Below are positions 10,260 through 22,800 of a stretch of DNA of 64,000 nucleotides, piece by piece. This stretch comes from Euptelea pleiosperma (taxonomy: Eukaryota > Streptophyta > Magnoliopsida > Ranunculales > Eupteleaceae), in NCBI GenBank assembly GCA_035048495.1, contig CM068547.1, positions 32,992,502 through 33,056,501 of the forward strand. The letters run 5' to 3'. A program made the position numbers and the translations under genes. The notes beneath the pieces are model-generated. The model saw only the letters and a program-made list of their open reading frames with translations, was not told the DNA's origin and ran no database searches. Every line of letters begins with the position of its first letter. The stretch's first letter is position 1.

Positions 10260-10842
10260 CCAAAAGAATTTAATTTGTAATCAGAAGATATAGCTCTAGA
10301 TAGAATTGATTTCATGTTCATGTTGATGTGATTACAAAAAAAAAAAAAAAAAAAGATTTATTGTTCATGCTTCTGATCGGATGGCCAGATATTTGTTTAG
10401 ATCAACGACTAGAAAGACTCATGTAACCTAAACATCATGTTTAAGAATCAATACTCAAGACAATATCTTTTTAGTAATTCCAACTTCCACAACAAACTAC
10501 TGTAACATCCATGCATCAGCAAATAACCGAAAAATTGCAGATTACACACTGCAACAGCTATTACCAATCTTTCTGTTTTCCTTTTTCTTTTATGACTAGC
10601 CGGCATTTGGGTCATTTACAGATATTGGGCCATTTCGAACCCTAGTAGTATTGGAAGTCTTCAATTAGAAAATGGAAAGAAGAAATCAGTTGAGCGATCT
10701 TTACAACATTATAAACCCTCAAGGTACTTACAGTACGTAGTTGAATGGAAATTTTTTTAGATTCCTGGCAAAACCACTTAGAAGAATAAAATCATATCTC
10801 TGTAAAATGAAAGGATGAGCTGAGTACACCTCCTCCAAGATC
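10260..10842 (-). other. 3' flank of the scramblase gene
   Basis: A/T-rich DNA with an A run near 10335-10354. The scramblase stop is at 10843-10845, so its 3' UTR should lie in the right part. No other feature recognised. Confidence 0.4.
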
Positions 10843-13800
10843 CTATTCCTCAACAGCAATAAAAGGGATTCCCCTGATAAAGAAAGAACACAAAAAAAGA
10901 ATTTAGTTTCTCAATGAACTAGAAATCTGTTGTGCTTTGGGTGAACATAAATTCAGTAAACAAACTGAACGGCCTTGCTTTTGTGATAAAAGTAAAACCT
11001 GAGTACGGAAACATAAGGTTCTATTTTAAGCCAAACTAGCCTAGTAGCCTGAAATTCTTCAAATAAGATGAACACGATGGCTAATTTCATCATAACAGGA
11101 TATTTTGGGCGCATTCTCAAACACTGGTTTTTTTTTTTTTTTTGATAAGTCGGAATGTATTGATATCAAACATTGGTATTTGTCAGTTTGTTGATTCATA
11201 ATTTAGATTGTTCAACAGCAGCACAGATTCCAAACGAATACATTTTACAGGTATGTACATACACATGTAGTTATGTCATGCGTATGCAAGTAGCATGCCT
11301 ATGCAGATACACGCACAATTGGGCATTAGCTGCTTAGGCAAAGGAAAGGACGTATAGGATGAAATACTGATTTTCAAAAAATAGCAGCTATAACCGTTTA
11401 AGAAGAAGAGTACTCAAGTCAGTATGAGAAAACGGGAAGAAGCTGTCGGCTCTGCGGAGTTCCCTAATAGGCAGCTTTTAAAATGGGCTGTCGTTTGCTG
11501 TTACCAGGGGAACTGGATTGCTTAAAGTACAGAAAATTTGCCAAGGATTGACCTCACATAAGCTTACCAGCCCCCGTGCCTTGAGAAATAGTCATTGTCC
11601 AGTGACACAGCAAGAGCAACAGCCACAGCCCTTTCTGATAGTATCAGTGGGCGGGCAGTTTCTAATTCTTGAATCTGAAACACAAGCAGCACAAGGGAAG
11701 AGTACATGAAATGATCACTAAAACTACTAATTTAGATTCAGAAATCAGCACTAGCACTTAACCTCTCTAGCAGGCCCAATCTTAGAGCTTGGATCAGCAG
11801 TCCCAAATCGGATCACATATTGCCCAGCATCAGTTAAGAGCTGCAACAGAAATTATCATTAAAATTTGGCATGGTTATGAAAAAGGCTTTATCTTGACAA
11901 ACTAATGTGATAAATAATGTTTGAAACCTAGCTGCCAAGAATCATGGATATCGAATGAGATTTTCACTGCATACCATTGCAAGTTTGCATTTGATGGGTA
12001 AGATAATAAAACACAGATAAGGAGAACATGCAGCTATTAAACCATTTGCTCGCTAGTATTAGTTGTCAAAATGCATAACCATTACTTTGAAATGAGCATG
12101 CTTTAACCACCACTTTGAGGTTAAGGTCCACTAAGAAAGCCATAAAAACAGGTCACGAAGCTTCACAAGTGTTCTTATTTTAACCAATTCATCAATATAA
12201 AAATTCTAATTTAACATATGAACATATAATTGGGCAATTTGAGTTTTATCACATGCTAAAATAGTAAAATATTAAACACAAAAGAAAAGAGATAACCTCA
12301 AAGCCGAAACCCCTCCAGTCACGATCTATCTCAGCTAGCACATTCCCGTCAATATCCTTTAAGGTAAACGTCCAGTTCCAAAAGCCAGGATTTTCAACCA
12401 CTGCAAACTGCTTTGTCCTACAAAAGATATTACAGAAAAGGATTAAAAGTACCACTATAGTTACCTAGAAATTTCTACCTTCCAAAACAAGAAAAATGCT
12501 AATTTGAAGATACAATACTAAAATATTTTATAGAACTGTGTTCTAAAAGCCTTACATGCAAATTAGATTAGAACAGAACTGGATACATTAGATGGCAATT
12601 ATCGAAAGAAAATTTGATGAAGAAATTCAGATTCCAACTCAAATTGGATGCTCCAGATGTTATAGTGCTGGAATAAATCCCCACATACAATAAATGAGGT
12701 TATGTTTAGCCAAATTAATCTTATCTGTATGATGTGTGGCAAGATTTCATCCTTCAATTGTTGACATTCTGCACCACAACGATGAGGCCACAGGTTTAAT
12801 CCATACCTACCCGGAAATCCATTTCCCCACAAAATTCCTGCAAATCTTGCTTCCCTCTTCTCAGATACAAATGTCACAAAATTAGTCGTTTCCTGTTTCC
12901 ATTCTCTCATTCTTTTGTGCATTCATTTCTCTATCTGGAACTATGGTTCAATCCCAGATTACCCACTAAAAAAAAGTGAAATATTAAGAACGTTTACATA
13001 AAAAAAATACTAGTATATATACAAAACTACTATCCACAACATTGCCCAATGGCATAAATAGTGCAACATATGGAACTACATCAATAGGATTTCATGGACA
13101 AAACCATAAGTCACCAACCAGCAACAAACAATGTGCAGAAGATTTCCTGGATGAATATTTGGAAACTAAGTAACCAAGGCCTAAGTTTACTATGAAAATG
13201 ACATTTGCATAACCAGAAAGGAAAATGAGAGCCTTGTGCCATCTTCTTCTCCCTCACTTCAATTTTTTGCAATTCTTTGCAATGTGTGCATAACTAGATG
13301 TTGTGAAAGCATTACGCATTTAAGATTCCTATTGGAATGGAATTAATTACTAGTCAATTACTTGAAATCTTTATATATATATACATATAAAGATTTCAAG
13401 TAATTGACTAGTAATTAATTCCATTCCAATAGGAATCTTAAATGCGTAATGCTATATATATATATATGCAAAACAAAATACACACACAACACATCAAAGA
13501 TATCTTTCTGAATTCACGGCAAAAGAGACAACAACCATTCTCCCCTTCCACCCGCAGAACAAAAAATAAAGGCTTCACTGTTTATCATGTGTTCACCATT
13601 GATCTTGCTTTCACGACTGGGCCCAAATGAATAGCGATAGTATGCGGGTGGTTGCATCCTTGGTCAAATGACCATAGCCTAAACATGACTGAATGATTGA
13701 ACGGTGGCTACGCCACACCAGAAGAGAGCTAAAATGAAGAAAAAAGTGTTCTTAATGGAGAATGAAAGACTAACAGCCTGGAAGTCCAAAAACTAAACAT

Positions 13801-16800
13801 CTCTAGCAAGCCACTCCAATTTCCATAGACCTCCCTTGACCTTTGTGTCCTTAGCCCTTCATATGGCCCAAAGAGTGGTAACTACATGGGCCACATGAGG
13901 GAATATAAAGCTCACCATTGATACAAAATTATCTTCCGGAGTAGAGGCAAAAGAATCCATGAATGAAATAGGAATTATTGGAGAAGTGTCCATGAACTTT
14001 GTAACTCTACTTGGTATAGTATGACCAACTAAGAAGATAACATGACGAATAGGCCGCATGATGTCTCATTGAACCAAGTGCTGTGCTGTTTGGATCTATA
14101 GCATTCCTTTGCAAAGTTGACGTGACTTGATCTATGCACCATCCAAATATACAATCCAGCTGCAGTGCAAGTACGTGAAAAATAGGGCATCAGCCACCAG
14201 AGTATGACATGCAGGGTTGTCAAGTCTCAACAATGCCTACCTGCGCCAAAATTACGGAGAATTGCTCTATAATTAACATTGGCCATATGTCATTGTAGTG
14301 TTTCAAGCTAAAGTCACAAGTTGACTGATCTCATCTTGCAAGCAACATGCAAAGCTAGACAGGACCTATTACTACCCTACCACTCCAAACTTGCTGGTAA
14401 CTTCTGCCATTTTAGTGTTTTACAATAGAAAGGACTAAGGAGTCTCTTTTATCCTCCAAGCTCACATTTCTTCTAACTTTCTGCAGTCTTATTTTTATTC
14501 TCTTCTTCTAAATTTCTCAAACTTCCAACCATTTTCCTTTCAATCTTTTTTGGACTGCTCAATTCCTCATCTGACAACCCCTTCATCGACATAAAACATT
14601 GCTCTAATGCCAAATAAATATCCCATGGAACTTTAAGGGGAACGCCCTCATACAATGTTTTATGAAATCAATTATAAAAAAAATTATTTATCAAAATAAT
14701 CTCCTAAAAGTTAGATTGACATTTTCTTGCCCTTGTCCATTGACTCCATTCCTACATGCCACATGAATCAACTCATGACAAGTTTGATGTCAAACGCATT
14801 CAGGCAACATATTTGAATAACCAAAAAAGAAGAAGAATAAGAAGAAATAAAGTCAACCTTTTAGACTACTCAAAAATACCAAACAAATGACCCTCTAATT
14901 CCCACTTCCCTTACATGACTAAAGAACAGATGGTTTGCGTTTAATTCAAATCCAAATTCTCAACTTTACCAATTCATGGTCAATGAACCGGTGGTCATCT
15001 TTTTTTGCATGATTAGTCATGGGGATTGATTACTTATGCTACAAGTCAAGGTGTTGAGCTTTGGAACAATTATCGATACTAAGGAACATGTAAAACTTGA
15101 TTCAAGGAAACAATCTTATCATAAAAACATGGATATAAATCCAAATGGCTTATTACCCCAAATACAAATCATACACTCTCCTCCAAAGATGCCATCGTCT
15201 GTGAACCACGCCAATTTCCTATAATATAATACACAAATCTGAAATCATTAAAAGCAGATCCCCTTGTACCTGAAAATCATGCTACACTATCAGCTATTAG
15301 TGAATCAAGGATATGTCACTGCTAATATATGTGACAAAGACACAGCACTTTTAGGGATTTTTACTGTGTTGGACACATTTACACACAGGCACCCATGTCG
15401 ACACATCCCGAAACACATCCTGACACAGTGACACGTATAGCAGTGTCAGCCCTTTATTTATATTAAATAATGATTTCTAAAAGTGGGGCAGTGTGTTTCA
15501 TACAGTACTTTTGAAGGTGTTAAACACAGCTATAATTGTTTGAAAGTCTTCCCTCTTATAACATTTGTTATTGGATAGCTCCAAGGAATATAAAAATTCT
15601 TTCTTTTACTTTTCAAATATTTCTTTCCTTATTTTTATTAAAAAAAAAAACTTTTGGTTCTAAATATAACAACAATATTATATTATAATACATGTGTAAG
15701 GGCATGCTTGTGTATCGGGCTTCTTACAGGCACTGTGTCAGACACCTGTATCTATGTCGAACACTGACACACATGTCCATCTCATTGTTAGATAGCTGAT
15801 AATAAATAATAATACATACCTTACCATCTATCTCTGCATAAATTGTGCTGGTTATCCACCACAATGGCCTGCGAACCTAAACCTAGCAGCAATAAGCCAT
15901 GAAGCTACAAAAGCAATATATCCAAAACTAGAATAGACAACTAATTGAAAGTTAATTCAAGGACAAGAATGTACACAATTCTCACCCTAAAGAGCTCATT
16001 GCCCATGGCATCAGTTACGTAAGCAATGAAAGGGCGCCTTGTCCGAAGTAGCTGCACAGTTTTGTAACATAGGCTCAACACTTAGAAACAAGGACAAAAA
16101 TGAAAGACGAACACATAACAAGCATCAAGTATCATACATGACTGCAGAAATTGTTGAAATTGATAAGCATGTTGGTTTCTAGTATTACAAACCAAATCAA
16201 TTTAGGGCAATATACACAAAACATTGATAAGTATGTTGGTTCAAAACTGTTGGCCACCAAAGAATGTTTACTACTATAGATATGCATCCAGAGTTATTGA
16301 ATTAACAAATAAACACCTGGTTTACATAAAACCCAACTTGCATAAGTATATATAATTAACTCACTAGCGAACCTCATCTTTTAATCATAATATCCACAAG
16401 GTGAACAAAAGTACCTCAAAATGTAAACAATGGGAACCAGCTTTGGATATTTTGCAGATAAAAGCACAACGTTGAAAAAACAGAGTCTTTGCTCATCTTC
16501 ATTCCCTTCTTTGCTTTGAAAATGTGAAGCACATGTAAAAACAAATCAGCTCATAGAGAAGTACCACTGCAAATGTTACAAGAAGAGAAATTGATCCCCC
16601 AGCAAGGTTGTAAAGCTTTTGCACCTCATCAGATCTCATCTAACACATTGGATGTGCAATTGATCTGGAAAATGTTTTTTCTCCTTCTTTTTCGTTTTTC
16701 TTTTTGGATTGACAGGCAAACTAGTGTAAAAACATAGTATTTACAGGTAAATGATGCAGTTTGTGGCTTTTACCTTTAGGTACAAAGCATGTCAGTGTAT

Positions 16801-19800
16801 TTTGTTTTCACTAGTGTAGTAAGTGGTCTAGGCCTGCAAGCATGTGATCATGCAGCTATAATGCAAAATAATTTGAGTAACAGACATCTCAATAAGCTCC
16901 CTGAAATTTCCAAGGTTCCTAGAACCCTGTATTCACACTCTGGATACCAATAAATATTTTGATAATACGTTCCTGGGTAGATAACAACCTGACAACCAAC
17001 AACTCCTTGGTGATCCCAAAGCAGAACATGCCCCTTTAATAATAAAAAAAAATTGCTTCTGTGTGCTGCAGTTGAACTTTGCTTGAGTTCATAAAGTCAA
17101 TTTGCAAGCAACAAATAGATAAAGATAAAGCTTAGAATCAGAAGGAAACTTGTCTTCATCTTCACATAGAACCAGCTCACCCAGCTTCAGTAGCTATTTG
17201 GATAACCGCACCTTTGGAATTTGAGTGTGAAAGAAAACGCTAGCTCATTTGTTATGAGCAAGGTGTCAGTCTGCACAGGCAGTGGCGGAGCCAGGGGGGC
17301 GAGGGTGGGCAACTGCCCACCCTCAACTTTGAATGTTTACAAAAAAAGTTGCCCACCCTCAACTTTGAATGTTAACAAAATAAAAAATAATTTTCCAAAA
17401 AATGCCCTTCTAAAATCTTGTACAACGCCCACCCTTGAACAAAATCTGTACAATGCCCACCCTTGAAACTTTGAAAATTAAAAAAAAAAAAAAAATCCAA
17501 AATACCCTTTTAAATCTACTAGAATGCCCACCCTTAAACAAAATCAGTACAATGCCCATCCTTGAACAAAATCCTGGCTCCGCCACTGTGCACAGGTGAC
17601 CAAGTATCAATAAATTACACTAAATATATGTAATGTAACTGTTCCCCGAGATGCATAGGATAAGCATTTCTCAGAGGTCAGAGCTTGCAAAGGTTTCAGT
17701 CTTCCATAGTGAGTCAGGAGGCATGTTCAAAGTTATTTTTAAAGCCATGGCACATAATCAGTTTTCTGAAATTAGACAAGGTTAACTAAATAGTTTAAGT
17801 ATCATGAAATTGTAAGCAAAAAATGTCAAACATCATGTGATATTTTCACTGTAGCTTGTGATTATGCAGTGATAAGAATTTTAGAGAAAGAAAAACACCA
17901 CAAATAACTAGCTAATATTGTACTTCTAAATGACAGAAACTGAACAAGGCACGGACATTGAGGAAAAAAATTGAGGCGAAAAATTTGAAACTTAAAAAAT
18001 GAAACCAAATAGTATACCTGCCTAGCAATGACATTACTCTGCTCACGGATAAAACCAACAGGCTGGAAAGAAGAACCATAGTCAATGTCAGAAACCTTCT
18101 TAGAGTTCAAACAAGGAAACTCAATGCTTTGTTGGTTCAGACTTAAATGCCAAAACTTCAAAAGATAATAATGGAAATAGAGTGGTCACATACAGATTGG
18201 GGGTAACAAGCATCAACGACTGCATACCGGTTCTCCTGCAATTCCAAAATTACAATTAATAGTGAAAGCATAAATTGAAACTAAGCAAAGACCAATTCAA
18301 TGATTCTCTAGTCTAAGGGCAGCAGAATGCCAAAACAATCTGAAATCGTAAAATGAGTTTCTCATCCAGTAACTGGAACGAGATTTTGAGAGATACTCTC
18401 CGTACTGAATCTGTCGATATTAGGAGCATTATTTTGTATCCACAACTGACATCAAGAGCCATGAACTGTGACAGAACTGCCAAAAACCTTGCTCAGGTCT
18501 TGACAATGTTAGGAACAAAAAGCAACACAGAGTCACACTGCACTAGCAACCCAAGAACACAGACTTTATGTATATATGAACAACTGCACTTGTCACAAAG
18601 GCCATTGCAGTATTAAGAATTCAATTAAAGCATCCACCAAATATGCACCTCGAGTTCAATGGTGTCATCTGGTTAAACACTGTTGAAAGTACCAATGAGG
18701 CTGAAAACAAATCTATGTAAATCACCAACCGATAATTCATTTTCGGTATCTACCTGTCATTTCAATATGAGGAGCTACAGAAGAAAAGCCAAAAATATGA
18801 ACTTATAAGTCACACAAAATTAGCAAGCCGAAATCTGGAGGAATGATTAGCACAGGATAGAATGCAGAGGAACAATAGGATTCCACATACAGTATCAAGG
18901 AAATATATATCATACCATAACCAGAATGAGACAGAAATATCCTGAACAAATTAAACCAATCAAGATTAGAACCTAAGCTTCTTTTCGATCTGACCTAAAC
19001 TTAGACCTTTCACAACATCATATGCAGGCTCCAGCCTTTGACCCAAAGAGCCGCTAAGTTCCTACTATGACCATTTCAGGCAGCTACTAGACCAAGAACT
19101 TTAAAATCTAAAGAAAGACATAAAAATGGTAAAAAGTATTGAGTCACACATAAATACTATAAACATAATCCCATGTTGTATTGCCGTGATGAAATTTCAA
19201 GTTCACATATAAATGTTAGAAACAAATGTGCAAAATATAAATCACCTGCTCAAAACCAAGCACAAGATTCGCCCACTCTATATCTCTAGTTATGAGCAGA
19301 TTGGACCTAGCAAGAAGAGTTGCAACCCTGACCTAAAAATTTTAAAAATGAAGAGGAATAAGTATATCATATCTCAGTAAGTACAAGTTATTTCAACCAT
19401 GGATATAAGATTTTCATAAAATATTAAAATCTTAAGAAGGTGTACACTTAACAATAGGAAAAATGGCACACTGATATTGATAGTCTTATCTTTTAAGACA
19501 GCATTTTTTTCCAGATTCATAATCTTTTATGACAACATTTGTTTTCCAGATTCATAAGTACACTAAACAATAAGAAATAATGGCAAAATAATAATGTTGT
19601 CATAAAATCTATCATGAGTCATGACAACTATTTTGTCTAGATTCATAAACTCTTGAACCCATTTGCAAAACCATATGCAAGTGAAAGGAATATACTTTAC
19701 AAAAACTTCAAGATGAAGATCCAACAAAAATTTCAAGCACCAGAACTTTAATTTTAATGCTGCTCATTGGCTTACCTTGCCTATAAACTTATAATAGCAA

Positions 19801-22800
19801 TACATTTGACCTATCAAAAAAATAAATAAAATAGCAATACATTTACCTAAAATCTATATAACAAAACAGGGAAGTTGTCTCCCCACTTATACCCCCTCTT
19901 ATCTATTTTGACAAAAGACGGCCAAGATCTTTTCCCCCAAATGACGGTGGATCGATATCTCAGCCACTCACACCTGATTTTGGCAAATGCTTTGACAGAG
20001 TGCCGAGGGCACGGGCCACCCACAATAAATATAACAAGTGATGACTGTGATTTTCTTATACCCCCTCTTATCTTATATGGCTTCAATAATGAGTGGCTGA
20101 GATCCACTATGCTTCATATCGATGGCTGAGATTAACTCACACGATTTTGACAAACACTTTGTCAAAAAGTGCCGCAGGCAGGGGCCACCCACGCATATAA
20201 CAAGACAACTCAATTGTATTCTCTTATCTTATCCATCCATCTAATGTGGACGGTTAGATAACGATTGGTTGAGATCAAATCCATCGATCTAATGTGGACG
20301 GTTAGATTTCTGCCACTCAATCCGCCTCATTTGACCTCAATTTATTCAAAATTTGAATTTCTACACCGTTATTTTTTGTTATTTCTGTTATTTTCTCATT
20401 TCCCCTTCTATGCGTTACAATCCGTTATAACAGCTGTTATAATAAAAAAATGGTAACGCCTCAGTCCGTTATACCGTTTGAGTGCCAAAGGCACCCAATT
20501 TTTGCAAACGCTTTTGTCGGAGATCAAGTGCCGTGGGTACGGGCCATTTACTATTTACCTACATATAAGGAATGAAATAGGTTGGATTTACATATAGCCC
20601 AAGGGTCAGGCTCAGGAGCCCCACTTTTTATGCCTCGAGAGGGGTGTTACCATTAAAACGGATTGAAACGGCCAGGGACAAAAATAGAAAAAATAGATTT
20701 TAATGATTTTAACAGAAAAAAGTGGTGCTGAAATTCAAAATTTAAAATTTGAAAATTAAAAAAATAAATAGAATTTAACGGAAATTTAACGGTTTTCTTA
20801 TACCCCTCTTATCTTATATGGCTTCAATAATGAGTGGCCGAGATCCACTATGCTTCATATCGATGGCTGAGATTAACTCCCACCAGATTTTGACAAACAC
20901 TTTGTCGGAAAGTGCCGCGGGCACGGGCCACCCACGCATATATCAAGACAACTCAGTTATATTCTCTTATCCATCCATCTAATGTGGACGGTTAGATAAA
21001 GAGTGGTTGAGATCAAATCCATCGGTTAGATTTCAGCCAGTCAATTCGCCTCATTTGACCTCAATTTATTCAAAATTTAAATTTCAACACTGTTATTTTT
21101 TGTTATTTCTGTTATTTTTCCATTTCTCCCTCTGTGCGTTACAATCCGTTATAATGGAAAAAACGGTAACGCCCCAGTCCGTTATACCGTTTGAGTGGCG
21201 AAGGCACCCAATTTTTGCAAACGCTTTTTTCGGAGAGTGCCGTGGGCATGGGCCATTTACTATTCTATATAACAAAACACATTGGTTGCCTCCCTACTTA
21301 TACCTCCTCTTATAAGCATTAACAAAGAAGGGCCGAGATCTAATCCTCCCCCAAATGGACAGTGGATCTCCGCCACTCACCTGATTTTGGTAAATTCTTT
21401 GTCGAGGAGTGCCGATGGCACGGGGCACCCACTAGTTATAAACAATTAACAACCTACAACAAACAATTCCTAATGAATTTTCTAAAATAAGTCAGAAAGA
21501 CTGAAACTTCCCAACTTGTGCTTTCAGCCAGAAAATCACTGGATTTGATTATTGTGGATCCATAGGTACAGTTGTTTCTTGATCAACGCAAATAACTATA
21601 ATATGTGATCTAGAAGTGAGCCAATGTGCATGTGCATATCCAAAAGCACTTCTACTTCCACCTGTTGGCAGATATACATACAATATTCAGCAATTATTTA
21701 AGACCTATTCTGGTTAACTTTTCTCTGAACCAATATACTACCAAGACTTTTCAGATCTGATTTGGAATAGGATAAAAGATGCTCCCAAGCTCCATTCTCC
21801 TCTTTTTTTTTATTTTTTTTATTGGTAACAAAAAGGACTGTATTAAAGTATACGAATCTATACAGCTAAAGGGGAAATCATTCCCTTACAAAACTGAAAA
21901 CAAGCAAAATAAAAAAGGACTGTGAGTTCAACTAAAAATCAAGAAACATCGTTATCGAAGAGTAAAGACTCCCAACGCTCAACGAAGGCACTGTATTGGA
22001 CATTTTGGAACTCCTTCAGAATGGTTGCCCAAGCTATTATCAAGCTACCAATGAATAGGCAGATGTGTGGCTCTTCCCAAGTGACGTCTTCAAAAATACA
22101 ACGATTATGCTCCTTCCAAATCCCCCCGACATAGGGCTGTAGGAGTAATTCTCCATAGAATCTCACCCCTATTTCCAAACACCACTTTTAGGCCAGGAGT
22201 TAAAGACTTCCACAATACTCTTAGGAAAGACCACCGACACTCCAAACAAGGATAGAAAGAAGCTCCAAATCCGACAAGCTACCTTACAATGAATAAACAG
22301 GTGGTTAACATTCTCCTCATTCTCTTTACACATAATACATTTGTTTCGAATTATTATGTGGCGATGGTTGAGATGGACGACTGTAAGAATTTTGTCTAGC
22401 CCCACTGTCTATAGGAAGGCTTTTACTCTTGGTGGACAAGGGTTACCCCACACTGATGCTACTGGGTGCCCTTCACCTTGAAAACTTGTCAACATGTCAT
22501 AGAAGGATTTCACTGAAAATCTTCCTTTAGGATCTTTCTTCTAAACTCTACGATCTTCCGATTCTGTTACTTCCTTGGAGGCGATGTAAGAGAGTGGTAC
22601 ACTCTTCTATTTCTCTATCCAAAAGCTTTCTTCTAAAGGATGGGCACCATACAATTTCCTCATTCCTTTTCACAAAATAATGATTCACTGGTGAATTTTT
22701 GACACATATCAATCTGTATAACTGAGGACATAACTCCTGTAAGGTACCACTCCCACATCATTTGTCTTCCCAAAATCTAACCCTATTTCCATTCCCCATC

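Noticed and set aside
13859..14655. Minus-strand ORFs in a scramblase intron as a nested gene
   Set aside because: No start context, splice logic or recognised domain; the two main frames overlap in different phases.
19853..21435. Tandem TIR transposons instead of a Helitron
   Set aside because: Ends are not inverted repeats and no target duplication was seen; the TC start, hairpin, CTAG end and A/T insertion site fit a Helitron better.
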